In this document: piece by piece, positions 25,301-35,037 of the stretch
Position numbering within the stretch: position 1 is the first letter of the stretch
Layout of the letters: each line of letters opens with the position of its first letter
Origin: Burkholderia pseudomultivorans
Lineage (GTDB): Bacteria > Pseudomonadota > Gammaproteobacteria > Burkholderiales > Burkholderiaceae
Direction: 5' to 3'
Length of the DNA: 64,000 nucleotides
Assembly: GCF_001718415.1 (NCBI RefSeq)
Contig: NZ_CP013377.1
Span: forward strand, 930,001-994,000
Made by a program: the position numbers and the translations under genes
Notes under the pieces: generated by a model
What the model was told of the DNA's origin: nothing
Seen by the model: only the letters and a program-made list of their open reading frames with translations
The model's database searches: none

Positions 25301-26503
25301 ATGACAAGCGTCGTTACCTTCGAACCGCTGTTTCCCGAGGATCGCGTACTCGATCCGCTGCTCGAACGGGCTGCCCAGCTCGTCGACACGTCGCGGCAGC
25401 TGCTTGCCGTGCGCGACACTCCGCTCGCCAGCGCGCTCGTGCCGCAGCTGCGCGCGATGAATTCGTATTACACGAACAAGATCGAAGGTCAGCACACGAC
25501 GCCCGCCAAGATCGAGGCTGCGCTTCATCGCGATTATTCCGCGGATGCCGTCGAGCGCAAGAAGCAGCGCTTCGCGGTCGCGCATATCGCGACGGAAACG
25601 ATGCTGGAGAAGGAGTGGGGGACGCTGCCGGTGGCCGCGCTATTCGATCCGGCGCGCATTTCGGCCATCCATGAGCGCTTTTTCTCCTGCCTGCCTGAAG
25701 ACGAGCGATTGACCGGGGATGGCGCGGTCATTGTTCCGGGCGAGATTCGTCGAGCGGACGTGACAGTTGGACGGCATCTGGCGCCGGAGCCGGAGATGAT
25801 CGAACCGTTGCTCAATGCGTGGGCGGTTCGTTATGGCCGCATCCGGGCCAAGGAATATCAACTGATCGCGATTGCCTGTTCGCATCATCGTCTGGCGTGG
25901 GTTCATCCTTTCATGGACGGCAATGGCAGGGTTGCGCGACTGCATTCACATCTCGGATTGCGCGCGGCCGACCTGACCCACGGGCTCTGGTCGCCGCTCC
26001 GCGGTCTTGCCCGCGAGCATGAGCAATATTATGCGAGGTTGAGCGAAGCCGATCAGACGCGGCGCAACGATCTGGATGGTCGGGGCAATCTGTCCCAGGA
26101 AGGCCTGGTGCAGTTCGCGCGTTTTTTTCTCGACTGCTGTCTGGATCAGGTCAGCTTCATGATCCATATGACCGAGTTCGACGGCGTGGCAGGACGTTTG
26201 CTCGATCTGTTGCGATACCTGGAAGCCAATCCGTGGACCATTCGATCGGAAAAATCGGTCATCAAACCGGAAGCCACGGCGCTCGCCATGGAGTTTGTCG
26301 CCCTGCGCCGAACCGTGACGCGCGCGCAATTCGCGCAGATGCTCGGGGTGAGCGACGTGCTGGCGCGTCGAATCGTTCGGTCGTTGCTCGATTTCGGGTT
26401 GCTGACTTCGCCTTCGCATCGAGGCGAGCTGTCGTTGGGATTGCCGCTGGCCAGCCTCCGATTTCTGTTTCCGAAACTGTGGCCGGAAGTCGAACAGGAG
26501 TGA
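25301..26503 (+). CDS. Fic-domain AMP-transferase with inhibitory helix and C-terminal HTH
   Basis: A 400-aa class II Fic protein. The active-site motif is HPFMDGNGRVAR (His202 to Arg213), the complete signature of enzymes that move AMP from ATP onto target hydroxyls. The N-terminal inhibitory helix TNKIEG (Thr58-Gly63) matches (S/T)xxxE(G/N), so the enzyme is auto-inhibited. The last 90 residues contain a helix-turn-helix (RAQFAQMLGVSDVLARRIVR) and wing, giving a probable DNA-binding module. This matches large stand-alone Fic proteins such as SoFic. Codon third positions are less GC-rich than in neighbours, and the gene stands alone, which hints at horizontal acquisition. The 12-bp repeats around its promoter suggest autoregulation. 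Confidence 0.88.
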   Translation: MTSVVTFEPLFPEDRVLDPLLERAAQLVDTSRQLLAVRDTPLASALVPQLRAMNSYYTNKIEGQHTTPAKIEAALHRDYSADAVERKKQRFAVAHIATETMLEKEWGTLPVAALFDPARISAIHERFFSCLPEDERLTGDGAVIVPGEIRRADVTVGRHLAPEPEMIEPLLNAWAVRYGRIRAKEYQLIAIACSHHRLAWVHPFMDGNGRVARLHSHLGLRAADLTHGLWSPLRGLAREHEQYYARLSEADQTRRNDLDGRGNLSQEGLVQFARFFLDCCLDQVSFMIHMTEFDGVAGRLLDLLRYLEANPWTIRSEKSVIKPEATALAMEFVALRRTVTRAQFAQMLGVSDVLARRIVRSLLDFGLLTSPSHRGELSLGLPLASLRFLFPKLWPEVEQE

Positions 26504-26579
26504 AGGGGATGAGCGGGCATGCCATTGCGCATGACGCCGGCCGCAAGGCACCCCCGCCCCGCAGCCGGCGCATCCGGCA

Positions 26580-28790
26580 TCACGCCTTCGCGCTATCGCC
26601 CGAATCGAACGGCAGCACGTAATGCCGCTTGCCGGTCGCCGCGAAGATCGCGTTCGCGACGGCCGGCCCGATCGGCGCGACCCCCGGCTCGCCGACGCCG
26701 GTCGGCGCCTCGGCCGACGGCACGATATGCACGTCGACCTTCGGCATCTCCGAGATGCGCAGCACGTGGTAGCCGTCGAAGTTGCGCTGCTCGACCCGCC
26801 CGTCCTTCAGCGTGATCGCGCTGTGCATGACCGCGCCGAGCCCGAAGCCGATACCGCCTTCCATCTGCGCGGCGACGATGTCGGGGTTGATCGCGATCCC
26901 GCAATCGACCGCGCAGACCACGCGCTCGACCTTCACCTTGCCGTCCGCGTCGACCGATACCTCGGCGACCTGCGCGACATAGCTCTTGAACGCCTCGGCC
27001 ACCGCGATCCCGCGTCCGCGGCCCTTCGGCAGCGGCTTCGCCGGATCCCAGCCGGCCTTCTGCGCGGCCAGCTCCAGCACCGCCCGCATACGCGGCTCCT
27101 TGGCCAGGAGGTCGCGGCGGAACAGGTACGGATCCTTGCCGGCCGCGTGCGCGGCTTCGTCGATAAAGGCCTCGACCGCATAGGCCGTGTGCGAGCTGCC
27201 GACCACGCGCCACCACAGCACGGGCAGGCCGACCTTGGTGGTCGTCAGTTCGACCGATACGTTCGGCACCGCGTACGGCAGGTTCGCCGCGCCCTCGACC
27301 GAGGTCGCGTCGATCCCGTTCTTGACCATGAACGCTTCGAACGGCGTGCCGGCGAGGATCGACTGGCCGACGATCCGGTGACGCCAGCCGACCAGCCGGC
27401 CGTCGGCGGTCAGCCCCGCGTCGAGCTTGTGGAAGTACATCGGGCGATAGAAGCCGCCCTGGATGTCGTCCTCGCGCGTCCACTGCAGCTTGACCGGCTT
27501 GCCGTCCGCGCCGAGCGCCTTCGCGATCGACACGGCCTCGACGACGTAGTCCGACCACGCATTCGCGCGCCGGCCGAAGCTGCCGCCGGCATACAGCGTA
27601 TGGATCTGCACCTGCTCGGGCTTCAGGCCCGCGACCTTGGCCGCGTTGCCCTGGTCGACCGTCTGGAACTGGTCGCCGGCCCAGATCTCGCAGCTGTCCC
27701 TGGTCAGCCTGACGACCGCGTCGAGCGGTTCCATCGGCGCGTGCGCGAGGTACGGGAACTCGTAGCTCGCGCTGATCTTGCGCGCGGCGCCCGCGATCGC
27801 CGCGTCGGCATCGCCGTCCTTGCGCGCCGACACGCCGGGCTTGGCGGCCAGCTGCCGGTATTCGCGCATGATCTCGTCCGAGCCGCGCTTTTCGGCGTTC
27901 GTTTCGTCCCATTCGACCTTCAGCGCGTCGCGGCCTTGTTTCGCGGCCCAGAAGCCGGTTCCGACGACCGCGATGCCGGCCGGCACCTGCACGACCGACA
28001 CCACGCCCGGCACGGCCTTCGCGGCCGTCGCGTCGAACGACTTGACCGTCGCGCCGAAGCGCGGCGGGCGCTGCAGCAGCGCGACGCGCATGCCGGGGAA
28101 CGTCGTGTCGAGCGTGAAATGCGCGGTGCCGTTCGATTTCGCCGACGCGTCGACGCGCGGAATGCGATGGCCGATCAGCTTGAAGTCGGCCGGCTGCTTC
28201 AGCACGACCTTGTCCGGTACCGGCAGCTTCGACGCGTCGGCGACGAGCGTGCCGTAGGCGGCCGTGTTGCCGCTCTTCGCATGCGTGACGACGCCGTTGG
28301 CGGTCGTCAGCTCGCCGGCCGGCACCTTCCAGCGCGCGGCGGCGGCCGACACCAGCATTGCGCGCGCCTTGCCGCCCGCTTCGCGCAGCTGCTGCCACGA
28401 GTTCGACATCGCCGAGCTGCCGCCCGTGCCCTGCATCGTGCCGAATGCGAGGTTCGCGTAGCGCTTCGCGTCGGCCGGCGCGCTTTCGACGCGCACGCTC
28501 GACCAGTCGGCATCGAGCTCCTCGGCGACGATCGTCGCGATGCCCGTGTAGGCGCCCTGGCCGAGTTCGACGTGCTTCGCGATTACCGTGACGGCGCCGT
28601 CCGGCGTGATCCGCAGGAACGCGTTCGGCGCGAAATCGGCGGCGGGAGCCGTCGCGGCGAGCGCGCGCCGGCCGAGGCCGGCCCATTCGAAGCCGATCGT
28701 CAGGCTGACGGCCGCCGCCGCGCCCGCGGCTTTCAGAAACGTGCGGCGCGACGGTTGCACCGAACCGCGGTTGTCGAGTTCGATCGTCAT
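26580..28790 (-). CDS. iorB: Molybdopterin-binding oxidoreductase large subunit (IorB-like)
   Basis: A 736-aa subunit of a two-component molybdenum hydroxylase of the isoquinoline 1-oxidoreductase group. The twin-arginine signal RRTFLKAAG (residues 15-23) directs folded export. Family blocks include [51 protein letters not shown] and the terminal [21 protein letters not shown] that holds the catalytic Glu region. Such enzymes hydroxylate N-heterocycles or oxidise aldehydes. The substrate is unknown. ATG at 28790 lies two bases after the stop of the iron-sulfur subunit gene, so they form an operon. Confidence 0.88.
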   Translation of the reverse strand: MTIELDNRGSVQPSRRTFLKAAGAAAAVSLTIGFEWAGLGRRALAATAPAADFAPNAFLRITPDGAVTVIAKHVELGQGAYTGIATIVAEELDADWSSVRVESAPADAKRYANLAFGTMQGTGGSSAMSNSWQQLREAGGKARAMLVSAAAARWKVPAGELTTANGVVTHAKSGNTAAYGTLVADASKLPVPDKVVLKQPADFKLIGHRIPRVDASAKSNGTAHFTLDTTFPGMRVALLQRPPRFGATVKSFDATAAKAVPGVVSVVQVPAGIAVVGTGFWAAKQGRDALKVEWDETNAEKRGSDEIMREYRQLAAKPGVSARKDGDADAAIAGAARKISASYEFPYLAHAPMEPLDAVVRLTRDSCEIWAGDQFQTVDQGNAAKVAGLKPEQVQIHTLYAGGSFGRRANAWSDYVVEAVSIAKALGADGKPVKLQWTREDDIQGGFYRPMYFHKLDAGLTADGRLVGWRHRIVGQSILAGTPFEAFMVKNGIDATSVEGAANLPYAVPNVSVELTTTKVGLPVLWWRVVGSSHTAYAVEAFIDEAAHAAGKDPYLFRRDLLAKEPRMRAVLELAAQKAGWDPAKPLPKGRGRGIAVAEAFKSYVAQVAEVSVDADGKVKVERVVCAVDCGIAINPDIVAAQMEGGIGFGLGAVMHSAITLKDGRVEQRNFDGYHVLRISEMPKVDVHIVPSAEAPTGVGEPGVAPIGPAVANAIFAATGKRHYVLPFDSGDSAKA

Positions 28791-28792
28791 GG

Positions 28793-29254
28793 TCAGGCTC
28801 CCAGCGTCGCGGCCGCGTCGTGGATCGCGGCCCGGATGCGGGCGTAGGTCGCACAGCGGCACAGGTTGCCGTTCATCGCGGCGTCGATGTCGGCGTCGGT
28901 CGGCTTCGGATTCTGTTCCAGCAGCGCGGTGGCGGACATGATCTGGCCGGACTGGCAGTAGCCGCATTGCGGCACCTGCAGCTTGACCCAGGCGGCCTGC
29001 ACGGCCTGCGCGGGCTTGCTCTGCAGGCCTTCGATCGTCGTGACGTGCTTGCCGGCGATGCCGGCGAGCGGCAGCACGCACGAGCGCACGGCCTGGCCTT
29101 CGAGATGGACCGTGCAGGCGCCGCACTGCGCCATGCCGCAGCCGAACTTCGTGCCGGTCAGCCCCGCGTGTTCGCGGATCGCCCAGAGGACGGGCATCGA
29201 CGGATCGGCATCGAGCGTGACGCTCTTGCCGTTCAGGACAAACGTGGTGGGCAT
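28793..29254 (-). CDS. iorA: [2Fe-2S] small subunit of molybdenum hydroxylase (IorA-like)
   Basis: A 153-aa ferredoxin-type subunit. The plant-type cluster motif [16 protein letters not shown] near residue 40 and the second cluster CGYCQSGQ with [11 protein letters not shown] (residues 98-138) are the eight Cys of the xanthine oxidase family. It passes electrons from the molybdenum site of IorB to an acceptor, probably a cytochrome because no FAD subunit is nearby. ATG at 29254 ([12 protein letters not shown]) has a GGAGA-like site upstream. It is divergent from the araC gene at 29435. Confidence 0.92.
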   Translation of the reverse strand: MPTTFVLNGKSVTLDADPSMPVLWAIREHAGLTGTKFGCGMAQCGACTVHLEGQAVRSCVLPLAGIAGKHVTTIEGLQSKPAQAVQAAWVKLQVPQCGYCQSGQIMSATALLEQNPKPTDADIDAAMNGNLCRCATYARIRAAIHDAAATLGA

Positions 29255-29332
29255 TGGATGTCTCCATGGGGAAAACCCGGCTGGGGCCAGGTTAGGGGGC
29301 AGTGTGCGCGAACGCGCCGGTTTTGCGTCTAC

Positions 29333-29367
29333 ACAATCCTGCAAATTTCTTGAACAATCCTGCAAAT
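29333..29367. promoter_or_regulatory. Two direct 14-bp repeats, likely AraC operator
   Basis: ACAATCCTGCAAAT occurs identically at 29333-29346 and 29354-29367, 21 bp apart (two helical turns), in the spacer between iorA and the divergent araC-type gene. Spacing and direct orientation are typical of AraC half-sites. Confidence 0.65.
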
Positions 29368-29434
29368 CCCCGGCATTGCGCGGCGCGTTTCGCTATGCTC
29401 CCGCGACAAGAGGAATCGAATCGAGGAAGGTGTG

Positions 29435-30358
29435 ATGGACATGACCGATATCGCCGCGTCGCGCGAATCCGGGCGGCGCGAACTGGCTTCGCTGATCGGC
29501 CGCTTTGCGCCGGTGGACGGCTCCCACCCGACCGCCATCCCGGGCCTGCTGCTGCACAAGCATACGCGTCCGGTCGATCTCGGCTGCGCCGTGTCGAGGG
29601 CGGCGCTGGTGATCGCCGCGCAGGGCGCGAAGCGCGTGATCGTCGCCGGCAACGCGTACGAATACGATGCACAGAACTGCCTGATTACCTCGATCGACTT
29701 GCCGATCCTGTCGCGCGTGACGCGCGCGTCGGTCGCCGAACCTTACCTGTGCCTGTCGCTGACGCTCGATCCGCAGCGGATCGTCGAGCTGTCGGCCGAG
29801 ATGCGGCTGCCGGAGCCCGACGCGGGCCCGGAAGGCGAGGGGATCGCGCTCGCCGAGCTGACGCCGCCGCTGCTCGACGCCGCGCTGCGGCTGCTGCGGC
29901 TGCTCGATACGCCGGCCGATATCCCGGTGATCGCGCCGCTGATCGAAAAGGAAGTGCTGTACCGGCTGATGACGAGCGGGCAGGGCACGCGGCTGCGGCA
30001 TATGGGCGTCGCGGGCAGCCAGACGCACCGGATCTCGCGCGCAATCGAATGGATCCGCGATCACTTTGCGGAGCCGATGCGGGTCGAGACGCTCGCGCAC
30101 GCGGTCAATATGAGCGTGTCGTCGCTGCATCATCACTTCAAGCACGTGACGACGCTGAGCCCGCTGCAGTACCAGAAGCAGCTGCGGCTGCACGAGGCGC
30201 GCCGGCTGCTGCTGCACCAGGGCGGGGACGTAGGGTCGGTCGCGGCGACCGTCGGCTACGAGAGCGCGTCGCAGTTCAGCCGCGAATACAGCCGGTTGTT
30301 CGGCGCGCCGCCGATGCGCGATGTCGGGCATTTGCGGCGCAAGGAGCTGCTGGGCTGA
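29435..30358 (+). CDS. AraC-family regulator, divergent from iorAB
   Basis: A 307-aa regulator. Residues 20-190 match the AraC_N ligand domain (RPVDLGCAVSRAALVIAAQG, then LITSIDLPILSRVTRAS). The C-terminus holds two helix-turn-helix motifs (ETLAHAVNMSVSSLHHHFKH and AATVGYESASQFSREYSRLF). ATG at 29435 follows GAGGAAGG at 29423-29430; the GTG three bases earlier is an alternative. Its divergent placement and the double repeat in the spacer point to control of iorAB and of itself. Confidence 0.88.
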   Translation: MDMTDIAASRESGRRELASLIGRFAPVDGSHPTAIPGLLLHKHTRPVDLGCAVSRAALVIAAQGAKRVIVAGNAYEYDAQNCLITSIDLPILSRVTRASVAEPYLCLSLTLDPQRIVELSAEMRLPEPDAGPEGEGIALAELTPPLLDAALRLLRLLDTPADIPVIAPLIEKEVLYRLMTSGQGTRLRHMGVAGSQTHRISRAIEWIRDHFAEPMRVETLAHAVNMSVSSLHHHFKHVTTLSPLQYQKQLRLHEARRLLLHQGGDVGSVAATVGYESASQFSREYSRLFGAPPMRDVGHLRRKELLG

Positions 30359-30379
30359 CGCGCGGTTGCGCGGCCGCGC

Positions 30380-30676
30380 TCAGAGATGGCAGACACCGTT
30401 CAGATACGCCTTGCGCCAGCGCACGATGGCGACGCGCTCGAACAGTCCCGCGAGCGAGAACGGGTCTGCGGCAATGAAGCGTTCCGCCGCTTCCCGTGTG
30501 TCCACGTCGACGATATAGATGCCGCCGCTCGCCGCGGCCCCGTCGTCGTCGAGCTTGGCGCCGCAGGCAAGCAGCAGCGCGCGGTGCCGCGCGAGAAAAG
30601 CAAGGTGCGCGTCGCGTTCGCGCGCGCGGACATGGCCATGATCGGGCTTGTCGAAAGTTTCGATCAGAAACGGCAT
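30380..30676 (-). CDS. YciI-like protein
   Basis: A 98-aa YCII-domain protein. The His and Asp of ARERDAHLAFLARHRALLLA and FIAADPFSLAGLFERVAIVR match the conserved putative catalytic positions of this dimeric ferredoxin-like family. The family includes a few lyases or dehalogenase-type enzymes, but most members have no known reaction. It is the last gene of the IclR-headed minus-strand operon, 58 bp after the transporter gene. Confidence 0.8.
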   Translation of the reverse strand: MPFLIETFDKPDHGHVRARERDAHLAFLARHRALLLACGAKLDDDGAAASGGIYIVDVDTREAAERFIAADPFSLAGLFERVAIVRWRKAYLNGVCHL

Positions 30677-30734
30677 TGCATGCCTCGTTCGGTGATTTGT
30701 CCGGGCGCGCGCGGCGCGACGTGATGCGCCGCGC

Positions 30735-32063
30735 TCAGCGCCATGCGAGGATCGCCACCGAATAGACGATGCCGACCCAGAACATCATGATGACCGTATA
30801 GCCCATGATGTCCTTGAGCTTGAGTTTCGACAGCGCGAGTGCCGGCAGGATCCAGAACGGCTGCACGAGATCGTTCCATGCATTGCCGAGCATGACGGCG
30901 GTGGAGGTATGGCCGACGGACGCGCCGATCGTCTTGGCTGCTTCGATCATGAACGGCCCCTGGATGACCCAGTGGCCGCCTGCCGACGGTGCGAAGAAGT
31001 TGATCACGAACGAGCTGACCAGCCCCCAGAACGGCAGCGTGTCGGGCGTCGCGATCTTGACGAATGCGGCGGACAGCGTCTCGACGAGTCCCGACGACGC
31101 CATGATCGCCATGATGCCGGCATAGAACGGATACTGCAGGATGATGCCGCCGATCGTGCGGATGCCCTCGTTGAGCTTCTCGACATAGCGGATCGGCGTG
31201 CCGAGCAGCAGAATGCCGAGGAACAGGATGAAGAAGTTGATGAGATTCAGGTCGATCGAGCCGCCCTGCACGAAGTGCAGCGCCACGTAGCCCATGCCGA
31301 TCGCGCCGATCAGGTAGCTCAGCACGCGGCTGTGATTCAGGCGGTTGGCGAGCGTGTCGCCCTCGTCGAGGTCGAGCGCGGGCGCGGCTTCCGCGGGCGC
31401 GGCTTCGCGCGTGCGGTCGATTTCCTTCACCGGCTGGCCCGGCTTCGGATGCAGCCACGCATTCAGCAACGGCAGCGTGACGATGGTCGCGAGGCTCGTC
31501 ATCAGCATCGCAGGCGAGAAAATCGTTTCGGACAGCGGAATGACGCCCATCTGCGCTTCGAGCGGATGGCCCTTCGTCGAGATCAGCACGGGAATGCTTG
31601 CGGAAAGGCCGAGGCCATAGAGCGTGAAGCCGCTGTATGCCGACGCGATGATGAGCGGATGGTGCACGCCTCGCACGCGCAGCGCGAGCTTGCGCGCGAC
31701 GATGCCGCCCACCACGAGTCCGAATCCCCAGTTCAGCCAGCTGCCGATGCCGCCCACCAGCGTCGCGACGACGATGGCCATGCGTGGCGAATTCACGTGC
31801 GAGACGATGCGATCCAGGAAGCGGTCGACGAGCGGCGCGGTTGCGAGCACGTAGCCCATCGCGAGAATCACGGCCATCTGCGTCGTGAACGCGAGCAGCG
31901 TCCAGAAGCCCTTGCCCCAGCTCGTCGCGAGCGCGGTCACGGCCTGGCCTTGCACGACCACGGCCAGCACCATCGTCAGCAGCGTAAGGCCGATCGCGAA
32001 CACGAACGGGTCGGGCAAGTACCGGCGCATCAGCTCGGTGAAGAAGGCGGTCAATCTCTGCAT
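30735..32063 (-). CDS. atoE: Short-chain fatty acid transporter (AtoE family)
   Basis: A 442-aa permease with about 10-12 transmembrane helices. Characteristic stretches are YLPDPFVFAIGLTLLTMVLA near the N-terminus, GGIGSWLNWGFGLVVGGI and FFAPSAGGHWVIQGPFMIEA. AtoE proteins import acetoacetate, butyrate and related acids. GGAGA precedes ATG at 32063. It follows the dehydrogenase gene by 58 bp, so it probably imports the compound degraded by the other enzymes in the operon. Confidence 0.88.
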   Translation of the reverse strand: MQRLTAFFTELMRRYLPDPFVFAIGLTLLTMVLAVVVQGQAVTALATSWGKGFWTLLAFTTQMAVILAMGYVLATAPLVDRFLDRIVSHVNSPRMAIVVATLVGGIGSWLNWGFGLVVGGIVARKLALRVRGVHHPLIIASAYSGFTLYGLGLSASIPVLISTKGHPLEAQMGVIPLSETIFSPAMLMTSLATIVTLPLLNAWLHPKPGQPVKEIDRTREAAPAEAAPALDLDEGDTLANRLNHSRVLSYLIGAIGMGYVALHFVQGGSIDLNLINFFILFLGILLLGTPIRYVEKLNEGIRTIGGIILQYPFYAGIMAIMASSGLVETLSAAFVKIATPDTLPFWGLVSSFVINFFAPSAGGHWVIQGPFMIEAAKTIGASVGHTSTAVMLGNAWNDLVQPFWILPALALSKLKLKDIMGYTVIMMFWVGIVYSVAILAWR

Positions 32064-32121
32064 GGCTTTGTCTCCGTTGTGTCGTGATTGTTCTGGGATT
32101 CCCCGATGGCGTACCGGTCGA

Positions 32122-33105
32122 TCAGTCGTCGTCGGATGCGGCGGCCTTGCGATGCCGCGCGAGATGCATGAGCCGACGGTCGCGCCAGGCGACGCGCACG
32201 TCCCATTGATCGAGCGGTAGCGCCGCGCGCCGCGCGGCGGTCACGCGTGCGACGAGGTCGGGCGTCCATGGATCGGACTGGCCGCGCTCGGCACCCATGC
32301 GCTCGTAGGACGGCCCCATCTTCTGCGCATGCGATGCGATCCCGCCGCGCGTGTTCAGGTCGACCGTCTCGAACGGGCCGGTCACCGACCAGCGCGGCGC
32401 GAGCCCGTCGCGCATCACCGTGTCGATATCGTCGATCGACGCGACGCCGTCGCGCACGAGGCAATACGCTTCGCGCAACACTGCGCCCTGCAGCCGGTTG
32501 AAGATAAAGCCGGCGATTTCCTTCTTCACGCGAACGGGCGTCAGCCCCGCTGCTTCGTAAAGCGCAATCGCGCGTGCGGTGGCGTGCTCGGCCGTGAAGG
32601 CGGCGGGCACGATCTCGATCACGGGTATCAGGTAGGGCGGATTGCCCGGGTGCGCGACGACGCAGCGCGCGCGGCCCGCGACGGTTTCGTCGACGAACGC
32701 CGACACGCAGAGAAACGACGATGCGCTCGCGAGGATCGCGTGCGCAGGCGCGGTACGGTCGAGCTGCGCGAAGAGGGCGCGCTTGAGTTCGACGCGTTCG
32801 GGCGCGCATTCCTGTACGAGATCGGCATCGGCTGCGGCGGCTTCGAGCGAGTCGACGAGCGCGATACGCGCGGCGATGCAGTCCGCGCTTTCGTCGAGCA
32901 GCGCGAAGTGCGCGAGGTCGGCCAGGCGCGACGCGATTTCGGCCGACGCCGCCGCGCGTCGCGCCGGATCGGGGTCGAACAGCCGTACGCGCCAGCCGGC
33001 GCGCGCAAACACCAGCGCGAACGCGATGCCGATGCTTCCTGCACCGACGATGCCGGCGCGAGGACGGTCATCCGGGCCGGCTTCTGGACGATCGACGGGC
33101 GGCAT
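32122..33105 (-). CDS. 3-hydroxyacyl-CoA dehydrogenase family protein
   Basis: A 327-aa NAD-dependent dehydrogenase. The Rossmann motif GAGSIGIAFALVFARAG is at residues 21-37; the catalytic His is in ARCVVAHPGNPPYLIPVIEI, and the C-terminal domain contains FIFNRLQGAVLREAYCLVRD. The size and the HPGNPP sequence fit the single-domain L-gulonate dehydrogenase/lambda-crystallin or carnitine dehydrogenase branch rather than fatty-acid beta-oxidation enzymes. It starts two bases after the SDR gene stop. Confidence 0.82.
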   Translation of the reverse strand: MPPVDRPEAGPDDRPRAGIVGAGSIGIAFALVFARAGWRVRLFDPDPARRAAASAEIASRLADLAHFALLDESADCIAARIALVDSLEAAAADADLVQECAPERVELKRALFAQLDRTAPAHAILASASSFLCVSAFVDETVAGRARCVVAHPGNPPYLIPVIEIVPAAFTAEHATARAIALYEAAGLTPVRVKKEIAGFIFNRLQGAVLREAYCLVRDGVASIDDIDTVMRDGLAPRWSVTGPFETVDLNTRGGIASHAQKMGPSYERMGAERGQSDPWTPDLVARVTAARRAALPLDQWDVRVAWRDRRLMHLARHRKAAASDDD

Positions 33106-33107
33106 CG

Positions 33108-33809
33108 TCAGATACCCGCGACGCCGACGGTCAACCCGCCGCACACATACAGCACCTGACCCGTGACGAAGCCGCTGCGCGCATCGAGCAGATATGACGC
33201 GGCGTGCGCGATGTCGTCCGGCGTGCCGACGCGTTTGACGGGCACCGCATCGATGATGGCCCGCGTGCGCGGTGCGTCGGGCGGATTGGCGCGATCGAAC
33301 AGCGCGGTGCGGATGGGACCGGGGCCGATTGCGTTCGCGGTCACGCCGAACGGGCCCAGCTCCAGCGCCCATACGCGCGTCATGCCGATGAGCGCCGCCT
33401 TGGTGGCCGAGTATGCGGTGCGCAGCTCCTTGCCGAGCGCCGCGCGCGACGACATGTTGACGATGCGCCCGAAGCCCGCGGCCTTCATGCCCGGCAGCAG
33501 CGCCTGCATGCACTGCTGCGCGCAGCGCACGTTGAGCGCCCATGCGTGTTCGAGCTCGTCGAGCGTCTGGTGCTCGGCGTCAGCAGGGCAGACGACGCCC
33601 ACATTATTGATGAGGCGCGTGATCGGGCCGCCGGCAAGTGCGCGCTCGAGCGCTGCCGCCGTCGCCCGCGGGTCGGAGAGATCGGCGACGATGCCGTCGC
33701 CGTCGCGATCGATGACGACCGCTTCATAACCGTCCGCCTCGCAGCGTGCGGCGCACGCCGCGCCGATGCCGGCATGGCCGCCGGTGATCAGGACACGTTC
33801 TTTGATCAT
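33108..33809 (-). CDS. Short-chain dehydrogenase/reductase
   Basis: A 233-aa classical SDR. The cofactor motif TGGHAGIGAACA is at residues 9-20, NNVGVV follows, and the active site contains Ser in IVNMSSRAAL and YSATK. The end has the usual YVCGGLTVG. It probably oxidises a hydroxy-acid or alcohol intermediate with NAD(P). It lies 50 bp after the cyclase gene and is coupled to the dehydrogenase gene. Confidence 0.85.
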   Translation of the reverse strand: MIKERVLITGGHAGIGAACAARCEADGYEAVVIDRDGDGIVADLSDPRATAAALERALAGGPITRLINNVGVVCPADAEHQTLDELEHAWALNVRCAQQCMQALLPGMKAAGFGRIVNMSSRAALGKELRTAYSATKAALIGMTRVWALELGPFGVTANAIGPGPIRTALFDRANPPDAPRTRAIIDAVPVKRVGTPDDIAHAASYLLDARSGFVTGQVLYVCGGLTVGVAGI

Positions 33810-33859
33810 GTCTGGAATCCTGATGGAAAGACCTGAAAGTGACCGTGTGCGGACCGCGC

Positions 33860-34912
33860 TCACACGGTCGCGACCGGCGTAACGGGAGAGCCCATCGCGC
33901 CCGGCAGCCGCAGCGGCGGGGCGGTCAGCATGAAGCGCGACCGCCCGTGTGCGCGCATCCATGCGGCGAGTTCGCGCAGATACCACAGCTCGCCGAGCGG
34001 CAAGCCCAGCTTGAACAGGCAGTGGTGATGCAGCGGCAACAGCGGATGCTCGCCCGGCGTGTCCGGCTCGCGCGCCGGGTAGCGTTCGACCGCATAGTTG
34101 TCCGCGGCAAGCGCGGCGATGCCCGAATCGGTAATCCACTGCAGCAGCCGCGCATCGCGGCCGTCGAGTGCGCTGCAATGGCTCGCGAGCACGGCTTCGT
34201 CGGGCTCGCGATTCATCTCCAGGACCATTTCGGCGAAGCCCGTGCGCAGCACGAGCATGTCGCCGGGCTCGACGATGACGTTGTCCGCATGCATGACCTG
34301 CATCAGATCGTCGTAGCCGATCGTGCGGCATTCGCGCCCGAAATGCGCGACGAAGTCGATCAGCACGCCACGGCCCTGCATTCCTTTTACCGCGAGATTT
34401 TCGATGCCGAGTGCGCTCGCGCGGCTGTGCTCGCTACCGCAGGCGTGCGGCGCGAAGCCGCTTTCCGCCCGGTACTGCATCGGCCCGACGATGTCGTGGT
34501 CTGCGCGATAGCCGTTGTAGTAGACGCTTTCGGCCAGCCCGTCGCCGTCGGCATCGAAGCGGGCGCCCACGTGCGCCAGCGAGTCCCATTGCGTCGAGTA
34601 TTGCAGCGACAGCAGCACCTGGTCGTCGCTCACCACATCGGTGGCGCCCGGCACGTTGCGCGCGAACGGGAAGTTCACATAGGGCAGGCCGTCGCGCATC
34701 GTCGGGCGCAGCACCGGCGGATGGCGGCGCACGTTGAGCTTGCTGTCGCCGGGGAAGTCGAGCGGCAGCGACAGCGTGAAGCTCAGGCCCGCACGGATTT
34801 CGCGCGCGCCCTTGAGCACCTGTTCCGCGCCGATGAGGTTCGGGCGGCCCAACTGATCGTCAGGGCCGAAGTCGCCCCAGTTCGAGCCTTCCGGCCGATT
34901 CTTCCAACGCAT
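33860..34912 (-). CDS. Cyclase-family metal-dependent hydrolase
   Basis: A 350-aa protein of the cyclase/kynurenine formamidase-like family. The metal-binding motif region appears as STQWDSLAHVGARFD, and further family blocks are KGMQGRGVLIDFVAHFG, PGDMLVLRTGFAEM and ITDSGIAALAADNYAVERYP. Members hydrolyse amides or lactones or open rings. I prefer ATG at 34912, with GAGGGA seven bases upstream, over the TTG at 34942. It is the first enzyme gene downstream of the iclR gene. Confidence 0.83.
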   Translation of the reverse strand: MRWKNRPEGSNWGDFGPDDQLGRPNLIGAEQVLKGAREIRAGLSFTLSLPLDFPGDSKLNVRRHPPVLRPTMRDGLPYVNFPFARNVPGATDVVSDDQVLLSLQYSTQWDSLAHVGARFDADGDGLAESVYYNGYRADHDIVGPMQYRAESGFAPHACGSEHSRASALGIENLAVKGMQGRGVLIDFVAHFGRECRTIGYDDLMQVMHADNVIVEPGDMLVLRTGFAEMVLEMNREPDEAVLASHCSALDGRDARLLQWITDSGIAALAADNYAVERYPAREPDTPGEHPLLPLHHHCLFKLGLPLGELWYLRELAAWMRAHGRSRFMLTAPPLRLPGAMGSPVTPVATV

Positions 34913-35037
34913 GCGCAGTCCCTCGATATCCGGCGCGGACAACGTGCAGCATGAGTCCCGTTACCGTTCAGCCATGCTGCCGCTGCCGTACCCGCCGTGC
35001 CGATCTGGATCGCTCCCGACGAACGTTGCGCGCGCCG

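Noticed and set aside
30735..32063. Assignment of the permease as a TRAP or lactate transporter
   Set aside because: The length, number of helices and the conserved FFAPSAGGHW stretch match AtoE, not DctM or LctP.
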